A DNA stretch of 64,000 bases from positions 90,339-154,338 of the forward strand of contig CBFDBJ010000001.1 in the NCBI GenBank assembly GCA_965603015.1, given 5' to 3'. Positions 17,736 to 27,016 of the stretch are shown piece by piece. A program made the translations under genes and the position numbers. Every line of letters starts with the position of its first letter. Positions within the stretch are counted from its first letter, which is position 1. Source of the DNA: JAUWTJ01 sp965603015. Its GTDB lineage: Bacteria > Pseudomonadota > Alphaproteobacteria > M2410. The notes under the pieces were generated by a model, which was given only the letters and a program-made list of their open reading frames with translations, searched no databases and had not been told where the DNA came from.

Positions 17736-19484
17736 ATGGTTCTCAACCCGGGAAAAGACGACCGACTTGGCGATATCGCCGGCGCGACACTCACGTCTGC
17801 GCTGAGCGGTGCCGTCAATACGGCGCTCAACGCTTCCTACTCCTCGCGGCTCTATAATATGACCCTGAAGGGTCCGATGCCGGACCGGATCCTGCACATT
17901 CCGCAATTTGCCATCGCTCCGGACAGCGCCCTCGCCGATGCCTTTTTGATGGGGCGTTACGCCCTGCCCGGCGGCCAGGTTCAGATGCACGCCGGCACGC
18001 CGTGGGATGCCGAGGCGCCAAACCGCGAATGGTCGCAGGAGCTGCACAGTTTTGAATGGCTCTGGCATTTCAATGCCCGCGCTGGCCATGACACATCAAA
18101 ACACGCCGGCTGGCTGGTCAACTCCTGGCTGGAACGGTACAAAAAATGCGACGGCATGCCGTGGGAACCCCACATTCTCGGGCGCCGTCTCGTCGCCTGG
18201 TTTGCCAACTGGTCGCTCATTGTCGGCACCGCCGACATGGTGTGGCGCTCGTCTTTGCTCCTGTCCATGGCGCGCCAGGCCCGGCACCTGCGCCGCTCGG
18301 CCGCCGCCGCCCCGGCGGGTCTGCCCAGGCTGACCGCCGCATGGGCTCTGGCCATGGCCGGGCTGTGCATGCCGAACGAGAAGAAGTCCTGGGAAAAGGG
18401 CGCCGCCCTGCTGCAACGTGAACTGCAAAACCAGGTTATGGCCGATGGCGGCCACGTCTCTCGCTCACCGGAAATTCAGCTGCAAGTCCTGTGCGATCTC
18501 CTGATGCTGCGCGATGCCATTCGCGGCCGCAATCTGAAAGTCCCGAACAAGCTGCAGCACACCATTGATCGCATGGCCCCGGCCATCGAGTTCTTCCGGC
18601 ACGGCGATGGTCACCTGAGTTTCTTCAACGGATCCGGCGCAGGCGACAAGGCGGCCATTGAAACCGTTGTGGCTTCCGATCAGGTCATCGCCTCGCCGCT
18701 CAGTCACCTGCCTTACACCGGCTTTCATCGTCTGCAGGCCAAAAAGACCCTGATCATCATGGATGCCGGCGCTGCGCCCACCGGGCCGCATTCGACGCAG
18801 GCTCATGCGGGCTGTCTGTCGTTCGAACTCAGCATTGGCAAGAACCGTCTCGTGACCAATTGCGGCAACATCGCCATTCAGGGCCCCGAATGGCAGGATG
18901 CCCTCAGGGCAACCCCCGCCCATTCAACCCTCGTCGTCAATGAGTGCTCAAGCGCCGGATTTATCGATGACGGCTGGTCACGCAGACTACTCGGATCGCG
19001 CATGACCGGCGGGCCGCAAAAAGTCACCTCCGTGCGCCGCCGCAAGGATGTCGGCCTCTGGCTCGATGCTTCCCACGACGGCTATGCCGACAGATTTGGG
19101 ATCATTCACGAGCGCCGTTTGTTTTTAGCCGCCGAGGGCAATGACCTGCGCGGCGAGGATCGCCTCGTCATGGAAGGCGACAGCGAGGACGAGCCGGGCA
19201 GCGGGGATGTCTCCAGCGTGGTCGATGACGCCGTCGTGCGCTTCCACCTGCATCCCGATGTCAAGGTCTCGCTCGCACGCGATAAAAGCTCTGTCCTGCT
19301 GCTTCTGCCCAACCGGGAAGGCTGGCAGTTCCGCGCCCGCGGCGGCGAGCTTTCGCTGGAATCAAGCATCTATGCCGCCGACGGCAATTCGGTACGCCGC
19401 ACCAATCAGATCGTCCTGACGTGCCTGCGTCCCAAAGACGAGGTTCAGTTCAACTGGGCCTTTACCAGACTGGAATCAGACTAG
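17736..19484 (+). CDS. Heparinase II/III family protein
   Basis: 582 residues, no signal peptide. N-terminal alpha-barrel region with HSFEWLWHFNAR and LNSWLERYKK-like segment, then the heparinase II/III beta-sandwich with HAGCLSFELSIGKNRLVTNCG and RATPAHSTLVVNE. This protein family sits next to purH in many alphaproteobacteria (recalled synteny), and its true substrate there is unknown; polysaccharide lyase activity should not be assumed. In this genome an 11.4 kb block separates it from purH. Its last 16 bases, coding for the final LESD and TAG, are duplicated at 22116-22131. A GGAG site lies about 12 bases upstream of the ATG. Confidence 0.88.
   Translation: MVLNPGKDDRLGDIAGATLTSALSGAVNTALNASYSSRLYNMTLKGPMPDRILHIPQFAIAPDSALADAFLMGRYALPGGQVQMHAGTPWDAEAPNREWSQELHSFEWLWHFNARAGHDTSKHAGWLVNSWLERYKKCDGMPWEPHILGRRLVAWFANWSLIVGTADMVWRSSLLLSMARQARHLRRSAAAAPAGLPRLTAAWALAMAGLCMPNEKKSWEKGAALLQRELQNQVMADGGHVSRSPEIQLQVLCDLLMLRDAIRGRNLKVPNKLQHTIDRMAPAIEFFRHGDGHLSFFNGSGAGDKAAIETVVASDQVIASPLSHLPYTGFHRLQAKKTLIIMDAGAAPTGPHSTQAHAGCLSFELSIGKNRLVTNCGNIAIQGPEWQDALRATPAHSTLVVNECSSAGFIDDGWSRRLLGSRMTGGPQKVTSVRRRKDVGLWLDASHDGYADRFGIIHERRLFLAAEGNDLRGEDRLVMEGDSEDEPGSGDVSSVVDDAVVRFHLHPDVKVSLARDKSSVLLLLPNREGWQFRARGGELSLESSIYAADGNSVRRTNQIVLTCLRPKDEVQFNWAFTRLESD
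19469..19484 (+). repeat. 16 bp direct repeat, copy A (end of heparinase gene)
   Basis: ACTGGAATCAGACTAG, forming the last codons and stop of the heparinase-like gene. An exact copy lies at 22116-22131. The pair brackets the rhodanese and chemoreceptor genes. Confidence 0.95.
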
Positions 19485-19689
19485 GTCTTCAGCATCACCA
19501 GGCGCCCGCCCGGGCTCGGCGCAGCAGGGTCCGCCGACATTCTGATCGACTTCAACACCTGATGCAGAAAATTAACACGGCTTTTACGAAACTGCTTTAG
19601 TTACTAATGCTTCCTGACGAGAGAGACAAAGTCTTCCCGGACCGACTCCTCGTCCGGGCACTGGTATCAAAATCGCACGGGAGAGCAAC

Positions 19690-20103
19690 ATGTTGAAATC
19701 TATGACAATTACAGCACTGGTAGCATTTGGCCTGACTATGGCAACCACTGCAAACGCAGAAGTATCGCCTGGCACCATTGACGGAGCAACCACCGTTGAC
19801 GCCGCCGCTGCCAAGGCCCTGTTTGACAAAGGCGCGATCTTCGTTGATGTGCGCAAGGATTCTGACTGGGACGCAGGGCGCATTCCAGGGTCTCATCATA
19901 TCGAGCTGAAAAAAGCTTACAGCGAAGCAGCGCTCGGCGAAGCAGCTGACAAGAGCGCGGAAGTTGTCCTTTACTGCAACGGCGAGAAATGCCTGCGCTC
20001 CTCTAAAGCCGCCACACAGGCCGTGTCATGGGGCTTCACAAAAGTTTCCTATTTTCGTGACGGCATGCCGGCCTGGGAAGCTGCCGGTTATCCCGTCGAA
20101 TAA
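19690..20103 (+). CDS. Periplasmic rhodanese-domain protein
   Basis: 137 residues. Signal peptide: MLKSMTITALVAFGLTMATT followed by ANA, a cleavage site near residue 24. Single rhodanese domain with AIFVDVRKDSDWDAGRIPGS and active-site loop YCNGEKCLRSS, containing two cysteines (CxGExC) instead of the usual one. The extra Cys could allow disulfide chemistry (inference). A GGGAG ribosome site precedes the ATG. It is followed 41 bases later by a chemoreceptor gene on the same strand, and both lie within the segment bracketed by the 16 bp repeat, suggesting they moved together. Confidence 0.88.
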   Translation: MLKSMTITALVAFGLTMATTANAEVSPGTIDGATTVDAAAAKALFDKGAIFVDVRKDSDWDAGRIPGSHHIELKKAYSEAALGEAADKSAEVVLYCNGEKCLRSSKAATQAVSWGFTKVSYFRDGMPAWEAAGYPVE

Positions 20104-20144
20104 CCTGCAAGAGATTTCCTGCATCACAGGCTGAGGGTTGGGTA

Positions 20145-22064
20145 ATGTTATTACGTACACGAATTGTTCTCGGTGCATCGGGAGCTTTGGTTGCACTCGG
20201 GCTATGCTTGTCAGTGGTGGCCGAGCTGTCTGCTCGCCGCGCTGACCAGCGCTTCGCCAATGCGGAGCTGGAGCAGCAGCAGATTCTGTTTCGCCAGATC
20301 GTAACGGCACAATCCCAGCGGATGCGGGGCAGTACGAAGAGCGTCACTCGAAACAGGGACGCCATTGCCGCGCTGGCCGAGGGCAATGCAGAACATATCG
20401 AGGAGGAGTTTCGCTCCACGTTCAATCGACTGAGCACCTCCGGCGTCATCGATGGCATGCAGGTCTTCGACGGCGCCGGGATGCTCAAATACTCGGAACC
20501 GACCTACAAAAACAACAGCAAACCGATCCTGATTGACCGCATTCGGTCAACCTCAAAGACCGAAGCCGGTTTGGTGACCCTTGGCGGTCAGCCAACGGCG
20601 ACCTATGCCTTTCCCTTGTTCAAGGGCCGCGATCTTGCCGGCATCGTTTTGTTGACACGCAATTCCCGGTCTCTGATCGACGAGCTGAAGATGGTCGACG
20701 GTTCAAATCTCTCCGTTGTCTCCGACACAGGCACTCTTGTCGCGGCCACGGAGGACTCCACACACACAGAAGTGAACCTCAGTGAGTTGGTGAAGGCGGG
20801 TGATCACCTTCGCTATGTACCTGTCGAAGACAAGGTTATGGCTGTTTCGACCATTCACCTGACGGACATTGATAACGCCAGCGCCGGTTTTCTGGTTTCC
20901 GCGAAGGATGCGACCGCGAGTTATCGGGCACAGCGTAACGCACGTATATTTTCTGTTGTTACATTTATTGCCGTCCTGTTGACCTCTCTTGTTCTCTTAA
21001 CCTGGTATCTGCGTCGCGGTTTTGCGCCGCTGACCGACGCCGTTGGTTTCCTTGAACGCCTGTCAAAAGGCGATGACGATGTGGATATCAGCGGACAGGA
21101 GCGCAACGACGAAGTCGGCGACATTGCCCGCGCCCTCGACGTCTTCAAGCGGAATAATCTCGAACGCGCAGAGCTGCAAAGGAAAGAAGAGCAGCGTCAA
21201 CGAGTGATCGAGGAGCGTGCCGAAACCTTGAACACCCTGATTGCCGAATTCGAAGGCGACGTGGCAACAGCAATGGGGGTTGTCAGTTCAGCCTCAAAGG
21301 ACATGGAAGCGACAGCCCGGGGACTATCGGAAAATGCCGAGAAAAACGCCGAACAGCTGGATCACGCCAATACCGCTACGGGCACCGCAGCAGACGGTGT
21401 CGATACCGTTGCCCAGGCCGCTCTGGAGTTGTCGGCCTCTGTTCAGGAAATCGCAAGGCAAACCAGCGATTCCCGAGAGACGACACGCGCGGCCGTGGAG
21501 GCAGCACAACGCACCGACACACAAGTTCAGGGTCTGGCTGACCTGTCGGACAAGATCGGTGAAGTCCTGACGATTATTCGCGACATCGCCGAACAAACCA
21601 ATTTGCTGGCACTCAACGCCACAATTGAAGCCGCCCGCGCCGGCGACGCCGGCAAGGGATTTGCCGTGGTTGCCAGCGAAGTCAAAGGCCTGGCCGGACA
21701 AACGGCAAAGGCAACGCAAGACATAACCGCCTACATCGCCGGTATTCGTGAAGCCACCCTCGGCGCTGTCGAAGTGATTTCAAATACTGGAGAATCGATC
21801 TCCCGCATCGACGAAATTACCGAAGCGATTTCTGCTGCCGTTGAAGAGCAAAACGCTGCCACGACGGAAATAAGCCGCAGTGCCGAACAGGCATCACACG
21901 GCACCGACAGCGTAAAAAGTCTTTTTGATTCACTGAATGCCAGCGCGGCGGACAATCGGCAATCTGCTGAAAGCGTTCTGGGCTCGGTTACCAATCTCTC
22001 GGATGAGGCGAACGCCCTCAGCCAACGCATTGAAGGCTTCCTTACCAGCGTGCGCGAAGCCTAG
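20145..22064 (+). CDS. Methyl-accepting chemotaxis protein
   Basis: 639 residues. Membrane helix about 6-28, periplasmic sensor domain about 30-265 of Cache-like size (assignment uncertain), second membrane helix about 267-288 (FIAVLLTSLVLLTWYLR), HAMP domain about 289-345 (DEVGDIARALDVFKRN) and the cytoplasmic signalling domain with hairpin tip IAEQTNLLALNATIEAARAG near 480-500 and VVASEVKGLAGQTAKAT. No C-terminal CheR/CheB tether pentapeptide is visible. It signals ligand binding to CheA/CheW. The neighbouring periplasmic rhodanese may modify or deliver its ligand (speculative). No che or flagellar genes are nearby. Confidence 0.95.
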   Translation: MLLRTRIVLGASGALVALGLCLSVVAELSARRADQRFANAELEQQQILFRQIVTAQSQRMRGSTKSVTRNRDAIAALAEGNAEHIEEEFRSTFNRLSTSGVIDGMQVFDGAGMLKYSEPTYKNNSKPILIDRIRSTSKTEAGLVTLGGQPTATYAFPLFKGRDLAGIVLLTRNSRSLIDELKMVDGSNLSVVSDTGTLVAATEDSTHTEVNLSELVKAGDHLRYVPVEDKVMAVSTIHLTDIDNASAGFLVSAKDATASYRAQRNARIFSVVTFIAVLLTSLVLLTWYLRRGFAPLTDAVGFLERLSKGDDDVDISGQERNDEVGDIARALDVFKRNNLERAELQRKEEQRQRVIEERAETLNTLIAEFEGDVATAMGVVSSASKDMEATARGLSENAEKNAEQLDHANTATGTAADGVDTVAQAALELSASVQEIARQTSDSRETTRAAVEAAQRTDTQVQGLADLSDKIGEVLTIIRDIAEQTNLLALNATIEAARAGDAGKGFAVVASEVKGLAGQTAKATQDITAYIAGIREATLGAVEVISNTGESISRIDEITEAISAAVEEQNAATTEISRSAEQASHGTDSVKSLFDSLNASAADNRQSAESVLGSVTNLSDEANALSQRIEGFLTSVREA

Positions 22065-22115
22065 GCCTGACCCGCCGGGGACGCGGCCGCCAATTTCGCT
22101 TCAGATGCTCATCAA

Positions 22116-22131
22116 ACTGGAATCAGACTAG
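22116..22131 (+). repeat. 16 bp direct repeat, copy B
   Basis: Exact second copy of ACTGGAATCAGACTAG, 52 bases after the chemoreceptor stop. It preserves the reading of LESD-stop although no heparinase gene precedes it. Probable right boundary of an inserted segment. Confidence 0.95.
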
Positions 22132-22230
22132 ATCGCATACGCACAAATTTGAATTGAGTGCGTTGCATTGCGCTCCTCTTCCCTCTTACACTTGCGGCAT
22201 AACAAGCCGACAACAGAGGGAGGATTTCAG

Positions 22231-22983
22231 ATGGGCAAGCAAGGACGATTGACGGCGGACGACACGGGCCAGGCCATGCCTGTCGATGCGCCGCTTTACC
22301 ACAAGCCGCCGTTTCATTTTCGCGATGTTCATGCCATCAGCATAAACTACGAGACCGATGAGGCGGCCTTGCTCGCGCTGCTGCCGGACGTCCTTGAACT
22401 GCCCGAGGCTCCGACCGCGACACTGATGTTCATCAAATATCCCTTCAGCACTCTTGGCCCCTATGAAGAGACCATCCTTGGTATTCCCTGCCTGCTGAAG
22501 GGCGAGGAGCGCTTCTACATTCCCCACATTGTGCTGAACTCCGATGCGCCGCTGGCCGCCGGCCGCGAGATTTACGGCTATCCGAAAAAACTTGCTGATA
22601 TCGAGATTTCTGAAAGTTCCGACGGGGTCATCGGTCAGATGGCGCGGCCCGCAGGCAACCTGATTTGCTCCGCCGGGATGCGGCCGCAAGAGCCGGTCCC
22701 GATCCCGCCCGAACTTGTCGGCACCCCCACCGACACCTGGTCGCTGGCGCTGCGCGTCATCCCGGACCCCGGCGAGGGTGCGCGGCCAGGCATTGCCCAG
22801 CTCGTCGAAACCAATACAAAGATGAGCGTCAAGGAAGTCTGGACCGGCCCCGGCTGGGCGAAATATCATTCCGCCTCGAGCCTTGATCCCTGGCACAAGC
22901 TGGACGTCAGGCGCGTCGTCTCATCGACCTATCAGATCTACGATATGATCCTCGGCTTCGGCCGGGTGGTTCAGGACTATTGA
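22231..22983 (+). CDS. Acetoacetate decarboxylase family protein
   Basis: 250 residues from an ATG with GAGGGAGGA 7 bases upstream. Contains EIYGYPKKLADIEI near 113-126; the Lys of this motif forms the Schiff base in acetoacetate decarboxylase. Other family features are YPFSTLGPYEETILGIPC and a C-terminal beta-cone. True acetoacetate decarboxylase makes acetone from acetoacetate, but the superfamily also includes aldolase-dehydratases, so the substrate is uncertain. Upstream is copy B of the 16 bp repeat; downstream a hairpin (GTCCGC/GCGGAC at about 22993-23011) could end the transcript. Confidence 0.88.
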   Translation: MGKQGRLTADDTGQAMPVDAPLYHKPPFHFRDVHAISINYETDEAALLALLPDVLELPEAPTATLMFIKYPFSTLGPYEETILGIPCLLKGEERFYIPHIVLNSDAPLAAGREIYGYPKKLADIEISESSDGVIGQMARPAGNLICSAGMRPQEPVPIPPELVGTPTDTWSLALRVIPDPGEGARPGIAQLVETNTKMSVKEVWTGPGWAKYHSASSLDPWHKLDVRRVVSSTYQIYDMILGFGRVVQDY

Positions 22984-23279
22984 TGATTCAAAGTCCGCGC
23001 ACTGTGCGGACGCAACATGGAGATAGTGATACGAGCCTGGCGCGACGATGAACCCGACCGGGCCAAGGCTCTCGATCACCGCTTTGGATCACCAAAAGGC
23101 GGACCGCGGCAAGTTGGAAGTCGTCTGCTATTGCGAGCAAAGCGGACGGAGTGAGAGGATGAGCAAATGGTCTGCTTTTAGCCCAGAAGCGGACATTGGG
23201 CATCTACCCATTTGCTCGCAACTCATAACATCTGACAGTTTGAACAGGAAATTGGCGGAAGTGAGAGCCTGGACATACG
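22984..23279. other. Gene-free stretch with dispersed-repeat fragments
   Basis: 296 bases. A hairpin with arms GTCCGC and GCGGAC lies just after the decarboxylase gene. A 10-base inverted repeat (GAGCAAATGG at 23161-23170, CCATTTGCTC at 23208-23217) encloses, on the minus strand, AATGTCCGCTTCTGGG, one of three related motifs in this block. No gene is supported. Confidence 0.6.
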
Positions 23280-24494
23280 TTAGCGTCTTGCCCCCTGCTC
23301 GACCTGCCCGCCACTGACAAAGCGAAGGGGGTCAACGCCTCGATTGACTTCTTTCAGATTGTCGAAGGTTACCGGCAGGCTCTTTGAGGTAAAGGCGTTG
23401 GTTCCCGCGTTGATTTGAAAATGCAAGTGCACCGTTATGCTATCGCCGGTATCGCCAACCTTGCCGATGAGTTCGCCGCGCTTGACTTTCTGACCCAGCA
23501 CGACGTTGACACTGCCATTGGCAAGGTGTCCGTAGGAAGAGTACTCTATATGATCTCCCTGTTCATGACGAAGTACCACAATGTTTCCCGCGACGGCGCG
23601 GGGGAAGTCCTTTGCCATTTTTTGGAAAGACACTCTGGAGATGCGCCGACCTGCATCACTTCGACTTTCGCCTTCCTGAGGTCTCATGAGGGCGCGTTCT
23701 TGAATGTCGTCCCAGATAACAAAGACCACCTCTCCGTCCGCAGCGGCCATCACCGGTTCGCCGAAGCCGAAGTAATTTTCCGCAAACTCATTGCTGCCGT
23801 TGTGAATTTGGCCCGAAACATCAAGTTTGAAAAAATCCACTGCAAATTCTGTTCCCGGGTTTAAACGATGGTGTCCCTGGATGCTCGCCCCGGCAGTCTT
23901 CAGCCAAACACCGTCAAGCGGGCTGGAATAGGCCAGTTGACTTTGATAGCGGCGCACCGGAACGGATTCTTGAAGACGTTTGACCCTTCCATTGGCCTTC
24001 AGAAGCTCAGCAGTGACAACGACCTCGTCGGCAGCAACATCCAGACTGAAATGGTGCCGAGTTGTCAGCAGCGCCTCATTGGCTGCCAGTTTTGCAGTTC
24101 GAGCAAAAGTCACGTCGCGCCCGAACAGACCCGACAGGCCATCGTCATTAAGAACCTGTGCATTGACCATAGCTCCCAGCCCAGCTCCGGCCATTTGACC
24201 AATTTCGCTGGTCTCGCCCACAATCCGCTCCACGGGAACCGACTTTGTCAAAACAGGGACTCCCTTGAGCTGAAAGGAAATCTCCAGAGACAGGAGCGTA
24301 ACGACTTCGCCGGGCTCTGCCGCTATGGCAATGGAGTGAACCACGGTGTCATAGTAATTCTTGCCCGGGTTGGTCGGGTTCAAAATGATGCTGTCAGAGG
24401 GCACAATCAAAAGGTCCGCAGCTCGCGCCTGGTCAGACAGCGCAAAAATAGCCGAAACCGCGAAAGCAAGGCGTGCAAAAGTCTTAATCGTCAT
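23280..24494 (-). CDS. Secreted M23-family metallopeptidase
   Basis: 404 residues from an ATG that opens a clean signal peptide (MTIKTFARLAFAVSAIFALS then DQARA); a start 10 codons earlier is possible. The C-terminal LytM domain has the zinc His and Asp in HHRLNPGTEFAVDF and HxH in VHLHFQI, with GNIVVLRHEQGDHIEYSSYG between. The N-terminal ~200 residues form a beta-rich domain of unknown family. M23 enzymes cut peptide crosslinks in peptidoglycan or act as envelope regulators. The core zinc residues are all present so activity is plausible. Convergent with the decarboxylase gene. Confidence 0.88.
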   Translation of the reverse strand: MTIKTFARLAFAVSAIFALSDQARAADLLIVPSDSIILNPTNPGKNYYDTVVHSIAIAAEPGEVVTLLSLEISFQLKGVPVLTKSVPVERIVGETSEIGQMAGAGLGAMVNAQVLNDDGLSGLFGRDVTFARTAKLAANEALLTTRHHFSLDVAADEVVVTAELLKANGRVKRLQESVPVRRYQSQLAYSSPLDGVWLKTAGASIQGHHRLNPGTEFAVDFFKLDVSGQIHNGSNEFAENYFGFGEPVMAAADGEVVFVIWDDIQERALMRPQEGESRSDAGRRISRVSFQKMAKDFPRAVAGNIVVLRHEQGDHIEYSSYGHLANGSVNVVLGQKVKRGELIGKVGDTGDSITVHLHFQINAGTNAFTSKSLPVTFDNLKEVNRGVDPLRFVSGGQVEQGARR

Positions 24495-24583
24495 TGTCAA
24501 ATTCCCACGATTCTTATCGGTCACAGATCTAAAACTGATGCAATAACCCGCGTGAATCGACTTTCTACGCGAAATCGAACGTC

Positions 24584-25723
24584 CTAACTTACGGATTTTC
24601 GAAATTCGGTGGGTGTGAAACCCTTTTGTTTCTTGAAAATTGTGTTGAAAGACGATTTGGAATTAAATCCGGAGGCCATAGCAATCTCTAAAATTGTCCG
24701 GCCTTCGCTTGTCAGCAATTTTTTTGCGGCAGCCTCGGTGCGATAGGTGTTCACAAACTCAAAGAAGGACTTTCCGCCGATGCCATTGATCGCTTCAGAC
24801 AGCTCACGCGGTGTTGCAGCCACCTGATCTGCGAGCTCTTTCACCGTGAGGTTGGGGTTGAGGTAGCATTTCCTCTCAACCATAGCTTCCTGAACCTTTG
24901 CAAAGAGGCTTTGCCGGTCTTGTTGCGACGCGTTGGATGCAGCATATTTTTCGCCAACCAACGCGGTTGCAGAAGCACTCGGCCATTTCAGGTGGCTCAC
25001 AATACCGACCAGCATGAGAGTGTTCACCAGACCCAGATGTAAAAGGTTCATAACTTCAAAGATCACCCGGCCATAGACGGCGGTCTGCATAACACTCGAA
25101 ACAAGAATCAAAGCAAGATGCGTTAGGAAGATAAAGGCCCATAAGAGCAAAGCGGCTTTCAGTCCGGAAATAATTTCATCCTCATTACCGGAAAACCAGT
25201 TCCTAAAGACCACTCCCGCCGCCTGCAGGCCTTTCAACGCCGCAAGTATGTACCCGATTTGAATTAGATCCCCGATTGACGGAATAACAATTTTATCCAT
25301 TGTTCCGCTCAACACTCCTGAACTCATCAGGGCCCGAATTTCATCAGGGTCACGGCCAATGAGTATTGCTCCATAATAACAATAGAGGAGCACGGCCGGT
25401 ATGAAGTGCAGCAAATGCTTAACCTCTAATCGAAATTCTGGCTCAACTTTCGACCGGACGAAGAAATAAAGTGATGGCGCAATTAACAACTGTAAAGGCA
25501 CCAATACAAATGCAAACTGCGGGAAAGCCTCCAGGCCACCTTGCATTTGATAAATCTGATCCAGCTTTGCTGTGGCCAGAATGAAAAACAAGAAAGCCAG
25601 AATCTGATTGGACCGGCTGTAGCGGTAATGAGACAGAACAAGAAACAGCAGGAATATCAGTGACTGGCTCAACGTTATGACCGCAACGATCTCATTGAAC
25701 GACAAACTGAATTGAGATGCCAT
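24584..25723 (-). CDS. AraC-family regulator with N-terminal membrane domain
   Basis: 379 residues. The first ~245 residues contain about six or seven hydrophobic helices (LIFLLFLVLSHY, FAFVLVPLQLLIAPSLYFF, LLHFIPAVLLYCYYGAIL, LLLWAFIFLTHLALILV, LVNTLMLVGIVSHL). The C-terminal ~110 residues are an AraC/XylS double helix-turn-helix with LTVKELADQVAATPRELSEA and TILEIAMASGFNSKSSFNTI plus FKKQKGFTPTEFRK. Such proteins are thought to sense a membrane or extracytoplasmic signal and bind DNA while anchored. The codon use and base composition look AT-richer than neighbours. M23 peptidase downstream (89 bases) is a candidate target. Confidence 0.92.
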   Translation of the reverse strand: MASQFSLSFNEIVAVITLSQSLIFLLFLVLSHYRYSRSNQILAFLFFILATAKLDQIYQMQGGLEAFPQFAFVLVPLQLLIAPSLYFFVRSKVEPEFRLEVKHLLHFIPAVLLYCYYGAILIGRDPDEIRALMSSGVLSGTMDKIVIPSIGDLIQIGYILAALKGLQAAGVVFRNWFSGNEDEIISGLKAALLLWAFIFLTHLALILVSSVMQTAVYGRVIFEVMNLLHLGLVNTLMLVGIVSHLKWPSASATALVGEKYAASNASQQDRQSLFAKVQEAMVERKCYLNPNLTVKELADQVAATPRELSEAINGIGGKSFFEFVNTYRTEAAAKKLLTSEGRTILEIAMASGFNSKSSFNTIFKKQKGFTPTEFRKSVS

Positions 25724-26197
25724 TTATCTCCCCCATACCATATGTCTCTTTTGGCTTTCACATACCCGATAGTTATCATGAGTTTCAAATGTAGAGTAGA
25801 GGAGGATCGTTCAATTCAGGAGATAAAGCCCGGAAGGGAAGCGTTCCGGCGTGCAGAGCTACATATTGGATAAATCACTTCATTTTCGAACGACAGCCCG
25901 CTTGCGTGATTGTCCGCTCCGGGTCAGACGCGATCTATTCAGATCCCTTCGGCAGGTAGTCCCCCAGAAGACGATGATATCCAAACTTAAATTTTTGCGC
26001 AGGACCAAGTACGAATACGCGTAGCTGGCCGACGATGACCTGTCCAGGAGTTAATCTGGAGGACACAAATGGAAGCAATTCGATACAATTTGAAGAACAG
26101 GACCTTAAAGGGCCTTTACTCCAGTTGAATCCGATTCACATTGTCTTCAGGTTCGCTGGCGCCGCGAATCTCAATTTATAGAGGAGTGGTTGATGCG
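25724..26197. other. 474 bp gene-free region between AraC and CPBP genes
   Basis: Divergent promoter space, AT-rich in parts. A weak inverted repeat (CCGGAA...TTCCGG near 25830-25850) is visible. No protein frame of credible composition and no RNA gene recognised. Confidence 0.45.
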
Positions 26198-27016
26198 ATG
26201 GAAAATGACGAGAAATTAACGGTCAGTTTGCGGATATTCGTTTGTGTTGTACTGGGGTTATCAGTCTTGTACTGGGCAGCATTTCAAATTGCCCCGCTCC
26301 TCGATGTTGAGCTCCCTGCTGATTTACTCGGTACTTTAAGAGGGTTCGGACCAACGATTGCCGCTGTTGTAGCCTTGGTATATGTGGGCGGAATAGGCGC
26401 AATTCGATCGCTTTTAGCCAGTATCCTTGATTGGCGGGTATCCGGTCGGCTTTATGCGGTTGCGCTGCTGGCCCCTGCCACCGCGATGGCCCTGGCTTTG
26501 GCAATAGCTTATTCCAACGAGCCCAATGCATTTTCGCTTGGCGATGTGAACCCTCTGCGCTTGGCAGCGATCTTCTTCATTTTACCGATATTTGATGGTC
26601 CGTTGGGCGAAGAGCCCGGTTGGCGTGGATTCTTCCTGCCTGCGCTGATGCAAAGGCACAGTTCGATAGTAGCGAGCCTGTTGGTTGGCCTGGTGTGGTA
26701 TCTTTGGCATCTTCCGCACTACCTTGTTGATGGTAGAAGCATGGATGGTGACTTCTTGACCAGATACCTGGTCTATACGATGGCTTTGAGCCTCGCCCAC
26801 ACCTGGTTGTTTAAGAAAACAGGTGGAAGTGTTTTACTTCATGTGCTCTTTCACAACACGACCAACTATGTTGTTCTTCTTTCAGTCATGCTTTTTCCGG
26901 CGATAAGGGAGGATATGGTAAGCGACAACTATTTCTATTCGATGCTGGCACTAGGAGCGCTCGCCGCCCTGTCGCTCTTGCTACAAGATTGGTCGGCAAA
27001 GGCGAAAAACGTTTGA
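26198..27016 (+). CDS. CPBP-family intramembrane glutamic protease
   Basis: 272 residues from the ATG opening MENDEKLTVSLRIF; GAGGAG lies about 11 bases upstream, and a start 19 codons earlier would be non-ATG. Roughly eight membrane helices. The three CPBP (Abi) motifs are present: EExxxR in GEEPGWRGFFLPAL, WYLWH (FxxxH-type) and HNTTN (HxxxN). These are the catalytic residues of the Rce1-like prenyl-protease superfamily; in bacteria many members confer bacteriocin immunity or process membrane proteins. AT-rich relative to the backbone. No bacteriocin gene is visible nearby. Confidence 0.92.
   Translation: MENDEKLTVSLRIFVCVVLGLSVLYWAAFQIAPLLDVELPADLLGTLRGFGPTIAAVVALVYVGGIGAIRSLLASILDWRVSGRLYAVALLAPATAMALALAIAYSNEPNAFSLGDVNPLRLAAIFFILPIFDGPLGEEPGWRGFFLPALMQRHSSIVASLLVGLVWYLWHLPHYLVDGRSMDGDFLTRYLVYTMALSLAHTWLFKKTGGSVLLHVLFHNTTNYVVLLSVMLFPAIREDMVSDNYFYSMLALGALAALSLLLQDWSAKAKNV

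Noticed and set aside
17067..18089. 340-codon minus-strand frame opposite rpe and the heparinase gene
   Set aside because: Spans two well-supported genes on the other strand and shows no domain.
22231..22983. Certain acetone-forming acetoacetate decarboxylase
   Set aside because: The Schiff-base Lys motif is there, but the superfamily has other reactions and no acetone or ketone pathway genes are adjacent.
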